A stretch of 64,000 bases of DNA from Phyllobacterium trifolii. Its GTDB lineage: Bacteria > Pseudomonadota > Alphaproteobacteria > Rhizobiales > Rhizobiaceae. The stretch is taken from assembly GCF_014192095.1 (NCBI RefSeq), contig NZ_JACHXN010000002.1, positions 124,001 through 188,000 of the forward strand, given 5' to 3'. The position numbers and the translations under genes were made by a program. Positions within the stretch are counted from its first letter, which is position 1. Each line of letters opens with the position of its first letter. The notes beneath the pieces were generated by a model that worked only from the letters and a program-made list of their open reading frames with translations, was not told the DNA's origin and searched no databases. Shown here piece after piece: positions 1 through 10,175 of the stretch.

Positions 1-290
1 CGGTCGATCAAACGCGAAACCAATGTTTCGTTTTCGCTCGGACGGCCTTCACGCTTGAAATAGCCACCGGGGATCTTGCCGGCTGCGTAGGTCTTTTCCT
101 GGTAGTTGACGGTCAGAGGGAAGAAGTCCTGACCAGCCTTCGGGGCCTTGGCGGAAACGACTGTCGCGAGTACGACCGTTTCGCCGTAGGTGGCGAGAAC
201 AGCGCCGTCAGCCTGACGGGCGATCTTGCCGGTTTCGAGAATGAGCGGACGTCCGCCCCATTCGATTTCAACTTTGTGTTGATTAAACAT
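1..290 (-). CDS. pnp: polynucleotide phosphorylase, N-terminal part (cut by window edge)
   Basis: Encodes the first ~96 residues of PNPase, the phosphorolytic 3'-5' exoribonuclease of the RNA degradosome. The visible part begins [16 protein letters not shown] and continues through [22 protein letters not shown], the start of the first RNase PH core domain, to the left edge of the window. It lies downstream of rpsO on the same strand, the order found in most proteobacteria. A terminator-like hairpin separates the two, so part of pnp transcription may be independent. The ATG start gives the family's usual N-terminus. The rest of the gene lies outside the window. Confidence 0.97.
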   Translation of the reverse strand, partial: MFNQHKVEIEWGGRPLILETGKIARQADGAVLATYGETVVLATVVSAKAPKAGQDFFPLTVNYQEKTYAAGKIPGGYFKREGRPSENETLVSRLID

Positions 291-464
291 ATCTTGTCCT
301 TCAGTGGAGAAAGACGCGCTTCCCTTTGGATAGCAGCATCGATGCCCCGTTTCGATTTAGACCAATCACGGGCAAGACAATTTGCAACTCGCACTTTCGA
401 GTTGCCAGCAATCCTGCCCCATGACCTGTCTCATGGTAGAATTCATTCCTCACCGGAATGAAAG

Positions 465-498
465 AAACCGGCGGAACGCAATGCGTATCCGCCGGTTT
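465..498 (-). terminator. intrinsic terminator between rpsO and pnp
   Basis: A perfect 11-bp inverted repeat (arms 465-475 and 488-498, 12-nt loop) lies 10 bp beyond the rpsO stop codon. On the minus strand the second arm ends in UUU and is followed by CUUUC, a modest U tract. It probably ends or attenuates rpsO transcripts before pnp. In E. coli the same spot carries the rpsO terminator and an RNase III site. Confidence 0.7.
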
Positions 499-507
499 AA
501 TCCGTTA

Positions 508-777
508 TTAGCGGCGCAGGCCGAGCTTTTCGATCAGCGTCTGGTAACGGCCCTGATCAACTTTCTTGAGATAATCAAGAAGGCTGCGGCGCGTCGAGAC
601 AAGCTTGAGTAGGCCACGGCGGGAATGGTTATCCTTCTTGTGGTCCTTGAAATGTTCGGTCAAATTGACAATGCGCTCTGTCAGAACGGCAACCTGGACT
701 TCCGGAGAACCGGTATCGCCTGGCTTCGTTGCATATTCAGTGATCACTGCCTGCTTGCGTTCAGCGGTTATCGACAT
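508..777 (-). CDS. rpsO: 30S ribosomal protein S15
   Basis: An 89-residue protein of the usual S15 length that binds 16S rRNA early in 30S assembly. It begins [18 protein letters not shown] and contains the conserved [11 protein letters not shown] and DHHKK-like ([15 protein letters not shown]) stretches, ending in EKLGLRR. Longer in-frame starts upstream are unlikely, because the family begins at this methionine. The 151 bp between truB and rpsO may hold its own promoter. S15 often autoregulates through its leader; I see GC-rich complementary segments there but could not define a pseudoknot. Confidence 0.98.
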   Translation of the reverse strand: MSITAERKQAVITEYATKPGDTGSPEVQVAVLTERIVNLTEHFKDHKKDNHSRRGLLKLVSTRRSLLDYLKKVDQGRYQTLIEKLGLRR

Positions 778-928
778 CGTATATCCTTTCATTTGAAGAG
801 GAAAACAGGATGCCCACGGCCGGGATGTCGTCCAGCGGGGGCCGGTTAAAGCGACAGGCAAAGCCATCGCTGCGGGCCGTATAGTCGAAAATGTGACAAA
901 TTACCAGCCGCAAATGATTCTGGCCGTT

Positions 929-1900
929 TTAGGCCGTGAACACGCGCTTCGGTTGGAACTGGCCTTTCTCAATAAAGCCGATGGCCAAAAGTTTACCTTT
1001 GGCTGTCACGCAGGCTTCGTCGGCTTCGACAGGTGCATCGCGCCCGCGCAGTATCACAGGATTGCCCATGCGAATACGATGCGCCTGATCATCGGAGACG
1101 GCTACCTGCGGCAGGCTTTCCAACGCTGCGCCCGTATCGATCAGGAACGCATCCATCACCGAGAAGCGCTCGGCCAGCCGCTCATAGGAGCGATCCTCGC
1201 CCTCTTCCTCAGTCGGGACAGGAGGGTGCGCAGCTTCCAGCTCCGCGAGTGTGACGAAATCAGACTCGTCGAACGGTGCAACCTCAATGCGGCGCAGGTC
1301 GGAAATGTGGCCATAGCAACCAAGATCGCGGCCCATGTCGCGTGCGAGAGAGCGCACATAAGTGCCCTTCCCGCATTCGACTTCGAAGATCGCCGTCGCG
1401 GCATCGGCCTGTTCGATCAATTCCAGTCTGCCAATTTCCACTTCGCGGGAGGGTATCTCGACCTCTTCGCCACCACGGGCGAGATCGTAGGCTCGTTCGC
1501 CGGCGATTTTGATGGCGGAGAATTTGGGCGGCGTCTGTTGGATGACACCGACATATTTCGGCAGCAACGCTTTGATTGCAGCTTCGTCCGGACGCAAGTC
1601 CGAGGTCAAAGTCACCTCGCCCTCGAGATCATCCGTGGAGCGTTCAGCACCCCAAGTCACTTCAAAGCGATAGATCTTTGTTCCGTCCATGACATAGGGA
1701 ACCGTCTTTGTCGCTTCACCCAAAGCGATCGGCAGCATGCCGGATGCCAGAGGGTCCAGCGTGCCCGCATGGCCGGCTTTCTCGGCCTTGAACAACCATT
1801 TGATCTTGGAGACGGCCTCGGTGGATCCCATGCCCTTCGGCTTGTCGAAGATCAGCCAGCCGGAAACCGGACGGCCCTTTTTCTTGCGCTGCCGTGTCAT
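929..1900 (-). CDS. truB: tRNA pseudouridine(55) synthase
   Basis: Makes the universal pseudouridine 55 in the tRNA T-loop. The 323-residue protein starts [16 protein letters not shown], and the catalytic aspartate is in [11 protein letters not shown] (D49). Further conserved blocks are the [15 protein letters not shown] segment and the [11 protein letters not shown] motif, followed by a C-terminal PUA-like part. A longer reading frame to 2050 exists but overlaps rbfA; the ATG at 1900, one base beyond the rbfA stop, fits both the family and the operon. It is translated with rbfA and infB as part of the nusA operon. Confidence 0.97.
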   Translation of the reverse strand: MTRQRKKKGRPVSGWLIFDKPKGMGSTEAVSKIKWLFKAEKAGHAGTLDPLASGMLPIALGEATKTVPYVMDGTKIYRFEVTWGAERSTDDLEGEVTLTSDLRPDEAAIKALLPKYVGVIQQTPPKFSAIKIAGERAYDLARGGEEVEIPSREVEIGRLELIEQADAATAIFEVECGKGTYVRSLARDMGRDLGCYGHISDLRRIEVAPFDESDFVTLAELEAAHPPVPTEEEGEDRSYERLAERFSVMDAFLIDTGAALESLPQVAVSDDQAHRIRMGNPVILRGRDAPVEADEACVTAKGKLLAIGFIEKGQFQPKRVFTA

Positions 1901-1901
1901 C

Positions 1902-2363
1902 TCAGTCGTTACCGTTGCCGTCATGGCCCGGCACGTCGCCCGGATTGGGATCTCCACCGTCGTCATCCTCATCGTCGACGAGGTCGCGGGTGACTTCCGG
2001 CTTGCGCAACAGAGCGTCGATCTTGGCGTAATTGTCAAAGCTGGTGTCAATGCGGAACCGGAATTCCGGCATATATTTCATCTGCTTGAGATGAGCCGCG
2101 GCCCGGCCGCGAATGAACTTGGCATTCTTGTTAAGGGCGCTGATGACGCCTTCGCTGTCGACGGCACCAACCGGAGATACAAAACAGGTAGCGATTTTCA
2201 GATCTGGTGACATTCGCACTTCGGAAATGGCAATCACCGCATTTTCCAGCGTGTCGTCGCGAACATCGCCGCGCGCAAGCACTTGCGAAACCGCATGGCG
2301 CACTTGCTCACTGACGCGCAACTGACGTTGAGAAGGGCCTGTTCCTGTAGCAAAGCGAGCCAT
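1902..2363 (-). CDS. rbfA: 30S ribosome-binding factor A
   Basis: A 153-residue KH-fold ribosome assembly factor that acts on the 5' end of 16S rRNA in the 30S subunit. The RbfA core is visible: [18 protein letters not shown], then the [18 protein letters not shown] strand and the [16 protein letters not shown] block near residue 110. A very acidic C-terminal tail (DDEDDDGGD) is typical of alphaproteobacterial members. It ends one base before truB starts and follows infB after 95 bp that contain a hairpin. Confidence 0.97.
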   Translation of the reverse strand: MARFATGTGPSQRQLRVSEQVRHAVSQVLARGDVRDDTLENAVIAISEVRMSPDLKIATCFVSPVGAVDSEGVISALNKNAKFIRGRAAAHLKQMKYMPEFRFRIDTSFDNYAKIDALLRKPEVTRDLVDDEDDDGGDPNPGDVPGHDGNGND

Positions 2364-2403
2364 TAATTACTGTATCCCAAAAATTCGCATCCCAATAAAC
2401 AAT

Positions 2404-2431
2404 GGATCGCCGGTTTTCATTCCGGCGATCC
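2404..2431 (-). other. stable hairpin between infB and rbfA
   Basis: A perfect 10-bp GC-rich inverted repeat (2404-2413 with 2422-2431, 8-nt loop) sits in the 95-bp gap between infB and rbfA. The minus-strand transcript continues AUUGUUUAUU, too poor in U for a confident terminator. It may be an mRNA processing or stability element, or a weak attenuator that lowers rbfA-truB relative to infB. Confidence 0.5.
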
Positions 2432-2458
2432 TATCCTCAGTGATTTGGTCGCTGCCCT

Positions 2459-5185
2459 TTAGAGCGTGCGGGTCACATGTTCGACGCGGAAAGCTTCGAT
2501 CGTATCGCCTGCGCGCATATCGTCGTAATTCTCGAACGCCATACCGCATTCCTGGCCGGCCGGGACTTCGGTAACTTCGTCTTTGAAGCGCTTGAGCGTC
2601 TTGAGCTTGCCTTCGTGGATGACGACGTTATCGCGGATAAGGCGCACGCCCGCACCACGTTCGACCTTGCCTTCTGTGACACGGCAGCCAGCGACCTTGC
2701 CGACCTTGGTGATGTTGAAGACTTCGAGAATTTCCGCATTACCAATAAAGGTTTCACGGCGTTCTGGTGACAGGAGACCCGACATCGCCGCTTTCACATC
2801 ATCAACGAGGTCGTAAATGATGTTGTAGTAGCGAATTTCGATGCCTTCGCGCTCGGCCAGATCGCGGGCCTGCTTGTTGGCACGCACGTTGAAGCCGATG
2901 ATCGCTGCGTTGGAGGCCTCAGCGAGGGCGATATCGCTCTCGGTGATGCCGCCAGCACCAGAATGAATGATTCTGGCGCGCACTTCGTCGGTTCCAAGCT
3001 TATCCAGGGCGCCGGCAATGGCTTCGATCGAGCCTTGTACGTCGCCCTTGATGAGAAGCGGAAATTCCTTCAGCCCGGTTACCTGCAACTGGCTCATCAT
3101 CTGTTCAAGCGAACCGCGTGAACCGGCTTGACGTGCCACAACCTTTTCACGGGCGAGACGTGTACGGTATTCGGAAATTTCACGCGCCTTGGCTTCGCTT
3201 TCAACGACAGCAAAACGATCACCAGCCTGCGGCGGTCCGCCTAGACCAAGAACCTCGACCGGCATTGCAGGTCCGGCATCCTTGAGATTTTCACCGCGGT
3301 CATTGACCAATGCACGAACACGGCCCCACTCGCTGCCCGCGACGATGATATCGCCCGGCCTGAGAGTGCCCTTCTGAACCAGGACAGTAGCAACCGAACC
3401 GCGGCCACGATCAAGCTTGGCTTCGATCACGACACCTTCGGCAGTCCGGGTAGGATCGGCTTTAAGGTCGAGAACTTCCGCCTGCAGCAGGATCGTTTCA
3501 AGAAGTTTGTCGAGACCGGCACCGGTCTTGGCCGAAACCTCGACGTCCAGTGTTTCACCGCCCATCGATTCCACGAAGACTTCGTGCTGCAGCAGTCCAT
3601 TACGGACTTTCTGCGGATCAGCAGACGGCTTGTCGATCTTGTTGATCGCGACGATGATCGGAACACCCGCAGCCTTGGCATGGTTGATCGACTCGATCGT
3701 CTGCGGCATGACGCTATCATCGGCAGCAACGACCAGAATGGCGATATCGGTTGCCTGCGCACCGCGAGCACGCATGGCCGTAAAGGCCGCGTGGCCCGGC
3801 GTATCGATAAACGTGATCCTTTGGCCGTTCTGTTCGACCTGATAGGCACCGATATGCTGGGTAATGCCGCCAGCTTCGCCGGAAACGACATTGGCCTTGC
3901 GGATCGCATCGAGCAGCGAAGTCTTGCCGTGGTCGACGTGACCCATGATGGTGACAACCGGCGGACGCGACACAAAGGATGCCGTGTCGTCCTGCACATT
4001 GAAGATACCTTCTTCAACGTCGGACTCAGCAACACGGCGGACCGTGTGACCGAATTCTTCGGCAATCAACTGAGCCGTATCGGCGTCGATCAGATCGCCC
4101 GGCTTCATCATCTGACCTTCCTTCATCAGGAATTTGATGACGTCGACGGAACGCTCGGCCATACGTTGAGCAAGCTCCTGGATCGTAATCGTCTCCGGCA
4201 GGATGACTTCACGCGCGATCTTCTCGCGGGTTTCCTGCTGCATGCCGCGCTTGAATTTTTCCTGGCGGCGGCGCATGGCAGATAGCGAACGGCTGCGACT
4301 TTCATCATTGAGCGCAGTGCCCAATGTCAGCTTGCCGCGACGGCGTTCATCTTCACCCTTGACGACCTTTGGCGCCCGGACTTCCGGCTTGGCCGGAGCA
4401 GCACTTGTGCCACGGCGCGCACCAGCAGGACCACGACGATCGTCGTCTTCTTCGGCAGCATTCGGCTTGCGCGCCGCTGCCTTCAACGTTGCATCGTCGG
4501 CTGTCTTCAACTCGGCAGGCTGGCGCTTGCGGGATTCTTCTTCCGCACGCTGCTTGGCCTCGGCCTCTTTGCGCAGGCGCTCTTCTTCCTCAGCCTGACG
4601 GCGGGCAGATGCTTCACGTTCCTGAGCACGCAGTGCGTCATCTTCAGCACGGCGGGCGGCTTCGATGGCTGCCTTGGCGCGATCTTCCGCATCACGGGCC
4701 TTGGAACCTTCAAGCGCTTTGCGGCGCGCTTCGAGTTCAGCTGTGGACAGCGTATTAAGCACCATACCGGAACGATCGTTCGGGCGCTGACCAGAAGGAC
4801 GATACGGCTGTTGGGCGGGGCGCTGCTGGGCTGGCGCAGCGGGACGCGCACTTGTCTGGGGCGCTGGTGCCGGCGCGGCTGGAGCCACCGGACGCGGCGC
4901 CGGTGCAGCTGCAGCACTTGGCTGCGGTGCAGCCGGCTGGGGCGCAGGGCGTGCGGGTGCAGCCGCCGGCGTTGGCGCTGGAGTCGCCGCAACAGGAGGC
5001 GCAACCTCCGGTTTCTGATCCGGGAGGCTGAACTTGCGCTTCTTTGTTTCAACGACAACAGACTTCGTACGCCCATGGCTGAAGTTCTGACGCACGGTGC
5101 TCTGTTCAACGCCAGGCCGCTTCAGGGTCAGGGTCTTCTTATTGACGCCTAGCGTCTTGTCGTCTGTCGATTTTGTATCGCTCAT
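2459..5185 (-). CDS. infB: translation initiation factor IF-2
   Basis: A 908-residue GTPase that delivers initiator tRNA to the 30S subunit. The N-terminus carries [18 protein letters not shown], an IF2-associated segment of alphaproteobacteria. It is followed by ~70 residues of Ala/Pro-rich linker and a charged coiled-coil region (about 150-225), then an IF2_N domain near 330-380. The G domain has GHVDHGKT at 415-422, DTPGHAAF and NKIDKP. The C-terminal domains end in [12 protein letters not shown]. The start overlaps the last four bases of the upstream YlxR-like gene (ATGA), implying translational coupling. Confidence 0.98.
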   Translation of the reverse strand: MSDTKSTDDKTLGVNKKTLTLKRPGVEQSTVRQNFSHGRTKSVVVETKKRKFSLPDQKPEVAPPVAATPAPTPAAAPARPAPQPAAPQPSAAAAPAPRPVAPAAPAPAPQTSARPAAPAQQRPAQQPYRPSGQRPNDRSGMVLNTLSTAELEARRKALEGSKARDAEDRAKAAIEAARRAEDDALRAQEREASARRQAEEEERLRKEAEAKQRAEEESRKRQPAELKTADDATLKAAARKPNAAEEDDDRRGPAGARRGTSAAPAKPEVRAPKVVKGEDERRRGKLTLGTALNDESRSRSLSAMRRRQEKFKRGMQQETREKIAREVILPETITIQELAQRMAERSVDVIKFLMKEGQMMKPGDLIDADTAQLIAEEFGHTVRRVAESDVEEGIFNVQDDTASFVSRPPVVTIMGHVDHGKTSLLDAIRKANVVSGEAGGITQHIGAYQVEQNGQRITFIDTPGHAAFTAMRARGAQATDIAILVVAADDSVMPQTIESINHAKAAGVPIIVAINKIDKPSADPQKVRNGLLQHEVFVESMGGETLDVEVSAKTGAGLDKLLETILLQAEVLDLKADPTRTAEGVVIEAKLDRGRGSVATVLVQKGTLRPGDIIVAGSEWGRVRALVNDRGENLKDAGPAMPVEVLGLGGPPQAGDRFAVVESEAKAREISEYRTRLAREKVVARQAGSRGSLEQMMSQLQVTGLKEFPLLIKGDVQGSIEAIAGALDKLGTDEVRARIIHSGAGGITESDIALAEASNAAIIGFNVRANKQARDLAEREGIEIRYYNIIYDLVDDVKAAMSGLLSPERRETFIGNAEILEVFNITKVGKVAGCRVTEGKVERGAGVRLIRDNVVIHEGKLKTLKRFKDEVTEVPAGQECGMAFENYDDMRAGDTIEAFRVEHVTRTL

Positions 5186-5835
5186 TCCGTTTCCGTTTCC
5201 TTCGCGACAGTCGCCGCTTTAGCGTCGGCCACATCCGTGGGGCCATCGCGAAAATGCTGTAGAAGCCAGGCTCGTTTTATGAACCCGGCAGCTGCCTTCC
5301 CCTTGAGTACGGCAGCATGTATCACATTTACCCCACCCAATGCCAAATCCATTTCACTGCTTTCAAACAATGAAAGGGCGGGTATTTCAGGTCCGCCCGC
5401 ATAAACAACCGAACGGCGGGCCTGGTCAAGTTTGCGGACACCATCTTCCGCCGCTTCAAAGGCATGAAGCACGAGTGCAGCGGTGCCATTGCGGATCGCA
5501 ATATCCACTTTTGCGGCCCCTGTTACCACAACCCCGGCCTTTCGCGCCAACCCAAAACTGCCCAACGCTGATTTTGCGAGCATCCGGTCCACTGCCTGTC
5601 CCAGATTATCGGGGGCCGTGACGCTGCTTTTCAATCCGCGCGGAAAGAGTTTTCGCTTGACCGCGTCATCAATGTAGCGCCGTTGGGCTTTCACCCAACA
5701 GCCCCGGCCGGGAAGATTGCGCTTCAGATCAGCCACAACCGTGCCATCGGGACCAGCGACAAACCGGATCATGTCATCGACAGAACCGCTTGTCCGCGTG
5801 ACAATGCACGTTCTGTCGTTCATTTCCGGTTCCAC
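5182..5835 (-). CDS. YlxR (DUF448)-L7Ae-like RNA-binding fusion protein
   Basis: A 217-residue protein between nusA and infB. Residues ~5-75 are a YlxR/DUF448 domain ([10 protein letters not shown], then LPGRGCWV). Residues ~85-180 resemble the L7Ae/YlxQ fold ([18 protein letters not shown]). In Firmicutes these are separate genes, ylxR and ylxQ; the fused form is common in Alphaproteobacteria. Its exact role is unknown, presumably RNA binding linked to NusA or IF-2. The GTG at 5835 or the internal ATG at 5823 could be the start; neither has a strong ribosome binding site. Confidence 0.9.
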   Translation of the reverse strand: MEPEMNDRTCIVTRTSGSVDDMIRFVAGPDGTVVADLKRNLPGRGCWVKAQRRYIDDAVKRKLFPRGLKSSVTAPDNLGQAVDRMLAKSALGSFGLARKAGVVVTGAAKVDIAIRNGTAALVLHAFEAAEDGVRKLDQARRSVVYAGGPEIPALSLFESSEMDLALGGVNVIHAAVLKGKAAAGFIKRAWLLQHFRDGPTDVADAKAATVAKETETE

Positions 5836-5852
5836 GTCTGGATCGCTCGAAA

Positions 5853-7454
5853 TCAGCCAGCGACCTCTTCTTCTGCCGTTGGTTCAGCTTCGGCAGCAGC
5901 AAGATCGTCTTCCGTGATCCATCCGGCTTTCAGGCGTGCGGCAAGAACCATCTGTTCCGCGTCAGCACGGCTAACCTCGAACGACGACAGAATGCCGGGA
6001 TAATTGATTGTCTCACCATCCTTGCGTTCACGCCAGCCGGTCAGTTCGTCGACCGCATACCCAGCGAAGTCCTCGATTGTCTTGACGCCATCTTCACCGA
6101 CAGCAACGAGAATAGCGTTGGTCATGCCTGGCAGGTCACGAAGCTCATCCGCAACACCCAGTTCCTTACGGCGGGCATCGCGTTCTTCTTCAATACGGCC
6201 AAGATATTCCTGAGCGCGCTGCTGAATTTCAGTTGCCGTATCCTCATCGAAGCCATCGATGGAGGAAATGTCGTCGGCATCCACATACGCGATTTCCTCG
6301 ACGCTGGCAAAACCTTCGGAGGCAAGAACCTGGCCGACCATCTCGTCGACATCAAGCGCTTCCATGAAGAGGTTCGAACGTTCCACGAATTCCTTCTGGC
6401 GGCGCTCGGATTCTTCCTGCTCGGTGAGGATATCGATATCCCAGCCAGTCAACTGCGAAGCCAGACGCACATTCTGCCCGCGACGACCGATTGCAAGTGA
6501 TAGTTGGTCATCCGGAACCACAACTTCAATACGTTCGGCGTCTTCATCGAGAACAACTTTGGAAACTTCTGCCGGCTGCAGCGCGTTGACGATGAACGAA
6601 GCGGGCTCAGGCGACCAGGGAATAATGTCGATCTTTTCGCCTTGGAGCTCACCGACAACCGCCTGAACGCGCGAACCACGCATACCAACGCAGGCACCAA
6701 CAGGATCGATTGAGGAATCACGGGAGATGACCGCGATCTTGGCGCGTGAGCCTGGATCGCGGGCTACCGACTTGATCTCGATGATGCCATCATAAATTTC
6801 CGGCACTTCCATGGTGAAGAGCTTTGCCATGAACTGCGGATGAGTGCGGCTCAGGAAAATCTGCGGGCCTCGCTGTTCGCGGCGTACATCGTAAACATAA
6901 GCGCGAACACGATCGCCATAACGGAAAGTTTCGCGGGGGATCAGCTCGTCGCGGCGGACAATGGCTTCGCCACGCCCGAGGTCGACGATCACGTTGCCAT
7001 ATTCAACGCGCTTGACACTGCCGTTGATGATCTCGCCAACGCGATCCTTGTATTCGTCGTACTGGCGGTCACGCTCGGCTTCGCGCACTTTCTGCACGAT
7101 GACCTGCTTGGCAGATTGCGCAGCGATACGGCCAAAATCCATCGGCGGCAGCTGGTCGGCAAGGAAATCGCCGGGCTGCGCATCCGGATTGCGATCCCGC
7201 GCAGCTTCCATGCTGATCTGGGTGACCGGGTCTTCGACATCGTCAACCACCTCAAGCAAGCGCTGAAGCTTGATTTCACCGGTCTTGGCGTTGATATCGG
7301 CCCGGATATTGGTTTCCTGGCCATAACGCGAGCGCGCGGCTTTCTGAATGGCATCGGCCATCGCCGCAATCACGATCTCGCGGTCAATCGACTTCTCGCG
7401 CGCCACCGCATCGGCGATCTGCAGAAGTTCTAGCCTGTTTGCACTGACTGCCAT
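5853..7454 (-). CDS. nusA: transcription termination/antitermination factor NusA
   Basis: A 533-residue RNA polymerase-associated factor that modulates pausing, termination and rrn antitermination. In order: the N-terminal RNAP-binding domain (about 1-130), an S1 domain ([16 protein letters not shown]), two KH domains ([18 protein letters not shown] and [18 protein letters not shown]), then a C-terminal acidic-repeat/helix-hairpin region ending EEEVAG. The ATG at 7454 is preceded by AAGGAG at good spacing and matches the family start ([18 protein letters not shown]). The longer frame upstream overlaps nothing conserved. It follows rimP by 64 bp. Confidence 0.98.
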   Translation of the reverse strand: MAVSANRLELLQIADAVAREKSIDREIVIAAMADAIQKAARSRYGQETNIRADINAKTGEIKLQRLLEVVDDVEDPVTQISMEAARDRNPDAQPGDFLADQLPPMDFGRIAAQSAKQVIVQKVREAERDRQYDEYKDRVGEIINGSVKRVEYGNVIVDLGRGEAIVRRDELIPRETFRYGDRVRAYVYDVRREQRGPQIFLSRTHPQFMAKLFTMEVPEIYDGIIEIKSVARDPGSRAKIAVISRDSSIDPVGACVGMRGSRVQAVVGELQGEKIDIIPWSPEPASFIVNALQPAEVSKVVLDEDAERIEVVVPDDQLSLAIGRRGQNVRLASQLTGWDIDILTEQEESERRQKEFVERSNLFMEALDVDEMVGQVLASEGFASVEEIAYVDADDISSIDGFDEDTATEIQQRAQEYLGRIEEERDARRKELGVADELRDLPGMTNAILVAVGEDGVKTIEDFAGYAVDELTGWRERKDGETINYPGILSSFEVSRADAEQMVLAARLKAGWITEDDLAAAEAEPTAEEEVAG

Positions 7455-7518
7455 GTTCTTCTCCTTGAAGTTCCCCTTGGGGTTCATCGCCGCATTGCTT
7501 CTGCGGGCGTATGAAATA

Positions 7519-8187
7519 TCAATCCTGTTTTGTCTGTTCCTGCCCGGCCGTCGAAGCTTCCGCCTCATCTGCCTGGCCAGTGCTATCTTCCGGGATCCGG
7601 CCTTCGCGCAAATCCTTGTCGTGGCGCAGCGCATCACGAATGAGATCGTCCGTCAGGACAAGCCGTGCATCCGAAATCAGCTCGAACGGGACCTCCACGA
7701 CTGGTTTGTCGCCATAGCTCGCCTGGTCGCTCTCGACCGTAACACCTTCGACGGAAACCTCGGCTATGCGGCCGCGAAACTTTTTGCGCCCTTCGTGAAC
7801 GGCTGACGTATCTATCTTGGCGATATGGCCGATCCATTTGGTAAAATCTGCTTTGCGCACCAATGGCCGGTCAATACCCGGTGAGGACACTTCGAGATGA
7901 TAGTTGCGGTCAATTGGATCCTCTACATCGAGCACCGGTGACAATGTCCGACTGACGAGTTCACAATCCTCGACGGTCATCGTGCCATCGTGGCGCTCGG
8001 CCATGATTTGCAGCGTCAAACCGTTGAGACCGGAAAGCCGGGCGCGTACCAACCGAAAGCCGATCGACTGCAGCACCGGTTCAATGATACCGGCAACGCG
8101 GGCATCGATACCCGTTTCAGTAATGATCCGCTCTTCCGCACCCTCTATCGGGGCCATTTCCTGTTTCGTATTAGCGTCGTCTGTCAC
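7519..8187 (-). CDS. rimP: ribosome maturation factor RimP
   Basis: A 222-residue 30S maturation factor, the first gene of the nusA-infB operon. It shows the RimP N-terminal domain ([32 protein letters not shown]) and the [14 protein letters not shown] motif that joins the two domains, then an Sm-like C-terminal domain. The C-terminal 40 residues are acidic, Gln-rich and probably disordered. Translation begins at a GTG with an AGGGAA ribosome binding site about ten bases upstream. The promoter and a terminator-like leader hairpin lie immediately upstream. Confidence 0.96.
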   Translation of the reverse strand: MTDDANTKQEMAPIEGAEERIITETGIDARVAGIIEPVLQSIGFRLVRARLSGLNGLTLQIMAERHDGTMTVEDCELVSRTLSPVLDVEDPIDRNYHLEVSSPGIDRPLVRKADFTKWIGHIAKIDTSAVHEGRKKFRGRIAEVSVEGVTVESDQASYGDKPVVEVPFELISDARLVLTDDLIRDALRHDKDLREGRIPEDSTGQADEAEASTAGQEQTKQD

Positions 8188-8215
8188 GCAAAGATTTTCC
8201 CTGTTTCGGCCTTAA

Positions 8216-8251
8216 GAAACAAAAAAGAGCGGGACCGGTCTGGACCCACTC
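8216..8251 (-). terminator. leader terminator (attenuator candidate) of the rimP-nusA-infB operon
   Basis: On the minus strand GAGTGGGTCC (8251-8242) pairs with GGTCCCGCTC (8236-8227) around a 5-nt loop, with one G-U pair and one U-U mismatch. It is followed directly by UUUUUUGUUUC. This is the form of an intrinsic terminator, placed about 20 nt after the predicted transcription start and 29 bp before the rimP start codon. It must be read through for the operon to be expressed. Confidence 0.7.
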
Positions 8252-8279
8252 CTGTTCTATCGACCAAGAATATGACGCT

Positions 8280-8308
8280 TATATACCGAAATGGTGCGCG
8301 AGTTTCAA
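8280..8308 (-). promoter_or_regulatory. housekeeping promoter of the rimP-nusA-infB operon
   Basis: Read on the minus strand, TTGAAA (8308-8303) and TATATA (8285-8280) are separated by exactly 17 bp, a near-consensus sigma-70 type promoter. The predicted start is near 8273, giving a leader of about 85 nt that contains the terminator-like hairpin. Confidence 0.7.
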
Positions 8309-8355
8309 GCGCAGAGGTGATTTTCTGCTGAGTTGTGTGCAGACGCCAATCTCGT

Positions 8356-8371
8356 CATGCGTTTTCGCATG
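8356..8371. promoter_or_regulatory. palindrome upstream of the small ORF, possible LysR-type (VtlR/LsrB) box
   Basis: CATGCG-TTTT-CGCATG is a perfect 6+6 palindrome. It lies about 50 bp upstream of a possible -10 element (TATCTA, 8416-8421) that has no recognisable -35. If transcription starts near 8428, the palindrome centre is at about -65, the usual recognition site position for LysR-type activators. The identity of the regulator is inference. Confidence 0.4.
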
Positions 8372-8455
8372 GCTGCCCTGCATTGTTGGACCTAAATTTA
8401 TCAGCTCATTCATCCTATCTATGCTGCGGTGCAATATAGATTAAGGGATTAAAAA

Positions 8456-8620
8456 ATGTCCAAAACTCAACAGCTTTCAAAGATTGGTAACTTCTTCCGC
8501 GCGTTCGGAAGTGCGGTTGCTGTCGCCGAAGCTACTCGACTTGGCCACCAGCCCGTCGCGTCCGACCTTCGTGCGCTCGGCATCGATCCAGTACAGTTCA
8601 AATCCATCTACCGGCGCTAA
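8456..8620 (+). CDS. small 54-residue protein, DUF1127-like
   Basis: ATG preceded by AAGGGA at good spacing opens a 54-codon frame encoding MSKTQQLSKIGNFFRAFGSA, then an Ala/Val-rich stretch, and ending LRALGIDPVQFKSIYRR. The pattern of a short basic amphipathic peptide with a C-terminal (L.ALGID) motif resembles the small DUF1127-type proteins that are abundant in Rhizobiales and of unknown function. Three such genes are known VtlR targets in Brucella. It stands alone between the divergent rimP operon and the convergent tctA. A hairpin covers its stop codon. Coding status is likely but rests on start, spacing and family likeness only. Confidence 0.7.
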   Translation: MSKTQQLSKIGNFFRAFGSAVAVAEATRLGHQPVASDLRALGIDPVQFKSIYRR

Positions 8621-8634
8621 TCTCCGGTAGATGG
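8604..8634. terminator. hairpin between the small ORF and tctA (convergent)
   Basis: A perfect 11-bp inverted repeat (8604-8614 with 8624-8634, 9-nt loop) spans the stop codon of the small ORF and the 28-bp gap before the end of tctA. Neither strand has a clear U tract, so it may be a weak bidirectional terminator or a stabilising 3' hairpin. Confidence 0.5.
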
Positions 8635-8648
8635 CGTAGCAGACCTTC

Positions 8649-10166
8649 TCAATCCTCGTTCGCAGCGAGGGCGGCCAGTACTTTACCCTTGCCTCGCGCC
8701 CGCAGGACAAGCGGGATGACAACTGCGCATACCGCGAGCAACAGCAGTATCACCGAGATCGGCGAGCCGACAAAGACGGTGAAATCACCCTGACTGATCT
8801 GCAGGGCGCGGCGGAAATGTATCTCCGCCATGGGTCCGAGAATGAGACCCACGACCACGGGCGCAATCGGATAGCCAAAAAGCCGCAGGAAATAGCCGAG
8901 CAGGCCAAACAGCAGCAACATTCCTAACTCGAATGTCGAGGGATTGGCGCCGATGGTTCCGAGCGTCGCAAAGACCAGGATGCCGGCGTAAAGCCAATGT
9001 CTTGGGATGGACAGCAACCGGACCCATAATCCGACCAGCGGCAAATTCAGAACCAGCAACATGAAATTGGCCACGAGCAGGCTGGCGATCAAACCCCAGA
9101 CCAGCTGCGGGTTGGTTGCAAACAACAGCGGGCCTGGCTGCAGGCCGAACTGCTGGAATCCTGCCAGCATGATGGCCGCGGTCGCGCTCGTCGGAAGACC
9201 AAGTGTCAGCAGGGGAACAAGCGTGCCCGCGGCCGATGCATTGTTGGCAGCCTCAGGACCGGCAACGCCTTCAATCGCGCCATGGCCGAATTCTTCAGGC
9301 TTTTTCGAGAGCTGCTTCTCCACCGAATAGGACAGGAACGTACCAATCTCGGCACCGCCTGCCGGCATCGCGCCGATCGGGAAACCGATAAATGTCCCCC
9401 GAAGCCAAGGTTTCCAGGAGCGTGACCAATCTTCCCTGTTCATCCAGACTGACCCTTTGACGGGCTCGATTTTTCCTTCGCCCGTGCTTTTCGATGCAGC
9501 GACACTCAATGTTTCACCAATCGCAAACAGGGCAACGGCAAGCGTTGTAATCTCGACGCCATCGGTCAAATCGGGGATGCCGAAGCCCAGGCGCACCTGT
9601 CCCGACAGACCGTCGGCTCCTATCAAACCAAGCGCGAGGCCAATGAACAGTGCAGTCAATCCACGCAAGGTGGAATCGCCAAAAGCTGCCGAAACCGTCA
9701 TGAAGGCCAACATCATCAGGGCAAAATATTCGGCCTCGCCAAAGGAAAGCGCAAATTTGACGATGGTGGGAGCAATCAGCGCCAGTGCCATGGTCGCGAT
9801 CAACCCCGCCACGAAGGAACCGATCGCGGCCGTCGCCAGGGCGGGACCACCTCGCCCGGCACGAGCCATCTTGTTGCCTTCGAGCGCAGTGACGATCGAT
9901 GCGCTCTCTCCTGGCGTGTTCAAAAGAATCGACGTGGTCGACCCGCCATACATGCCGCCATAGTAGATGCCGGCAAACATAATCAGCGAACCTGCAGGAT
10001 CGAGCTTATAAGTTACCGGCAGCAACAAAGCGACCGTAAGGGCTGGTCCGATGCCGGGCAGAACGCCAACGGCCGTACCCAATGTTACGCCAATGAGCGC
10101 ATAAAGCAGATTGAACGGCTGGAATGCGACGGCAAAACCATGTGCCAGTAGAGTAAAACTATCCAT
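8649..10166 (-). CDS. tctA: tripartite tricarboxylate transporter, large membrane subunit TctA
   Basis: A 505-residue integral membrane protein of the TctA family, the main permease of a binding-protein-dependent secondary transporter for citrate-like tricarboxylates. It has about a dozen hydrophobic segments. Typical TctA signatures are [17 protein letters not shown] near residue 35, [18 protein letters not shown] near 75, and a second-half [16 protein letters not shown]. It is the last gene of tctC-tctB-tctA, separated from tctB by 9 bp. The substrate cannot be told from sequence. No tctDE two-component genes lie nearby. Confidence 0.95.
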   Translation of the reverse strand: MDSFTLLAHGFAVAFQPFNLLYALIGVTLGTAVGVLPGIGPALTVALLLPVTYKLDPAGSLIMFAGIYYGGMYGGSTTSILLNTPGESASIVTALEGNKMARAGRGGPALATAAIGSFVAGLIATMALALIAPTIVKFALSFGEAEYFALMMLAFMTVSAAFGDSTLRGLTALFIGLALGLIGADGLSGQVRLGFGIPDLTDGVEITTLAVALFAIGETLSVAASKSTGEGKIEPVKGSVWMNREDWSRSWKPWLRGTFIGFPIGAMPAGGAEIGTFLSYSVEKQLSKKPEEFGHGAIEGVAGPEAANNASAAGTLVPLLTLGLPTSATAAIMLAGFQQFGLQPGPLLFATNPQLVWGLIASLLVANFMLLVLNLPLVGLWVRLLSIPRHWLYAGILVFATLGTIGANPSTFELGMLLLFGLLGYFLRLFGYPIAPVVVGLILGPMAEIHFRRALQISQGDFTVFVGSPISVILLLLAVCAVVIPLVLRARGKGKVLAALAANED

Positions 10167-10175
10167 AGCCGGTCC

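Noticed and set aside
113-394. 93-codon minus-strand frame covering the pnp start and leader
   Set aside because: It overlaps pnp in another frame, and its peptide is Arg/Ser/Pro-rich without homology; the pnp frame explains the region.
893-1993. 366-codon open frame antisense to truB
   Set aside because: It mirrors the truB coding strand, has no family likeness and no ribosome binding site; GC-rich third positions create such shadow frames.
3427-4065. 212-codon frame inside infB in another frame of the same strand
   Set aside because: Basic, Ser/Arg-rich composition typical of a frame-shifted reading of a GC-rich gene; infB is intact across it.
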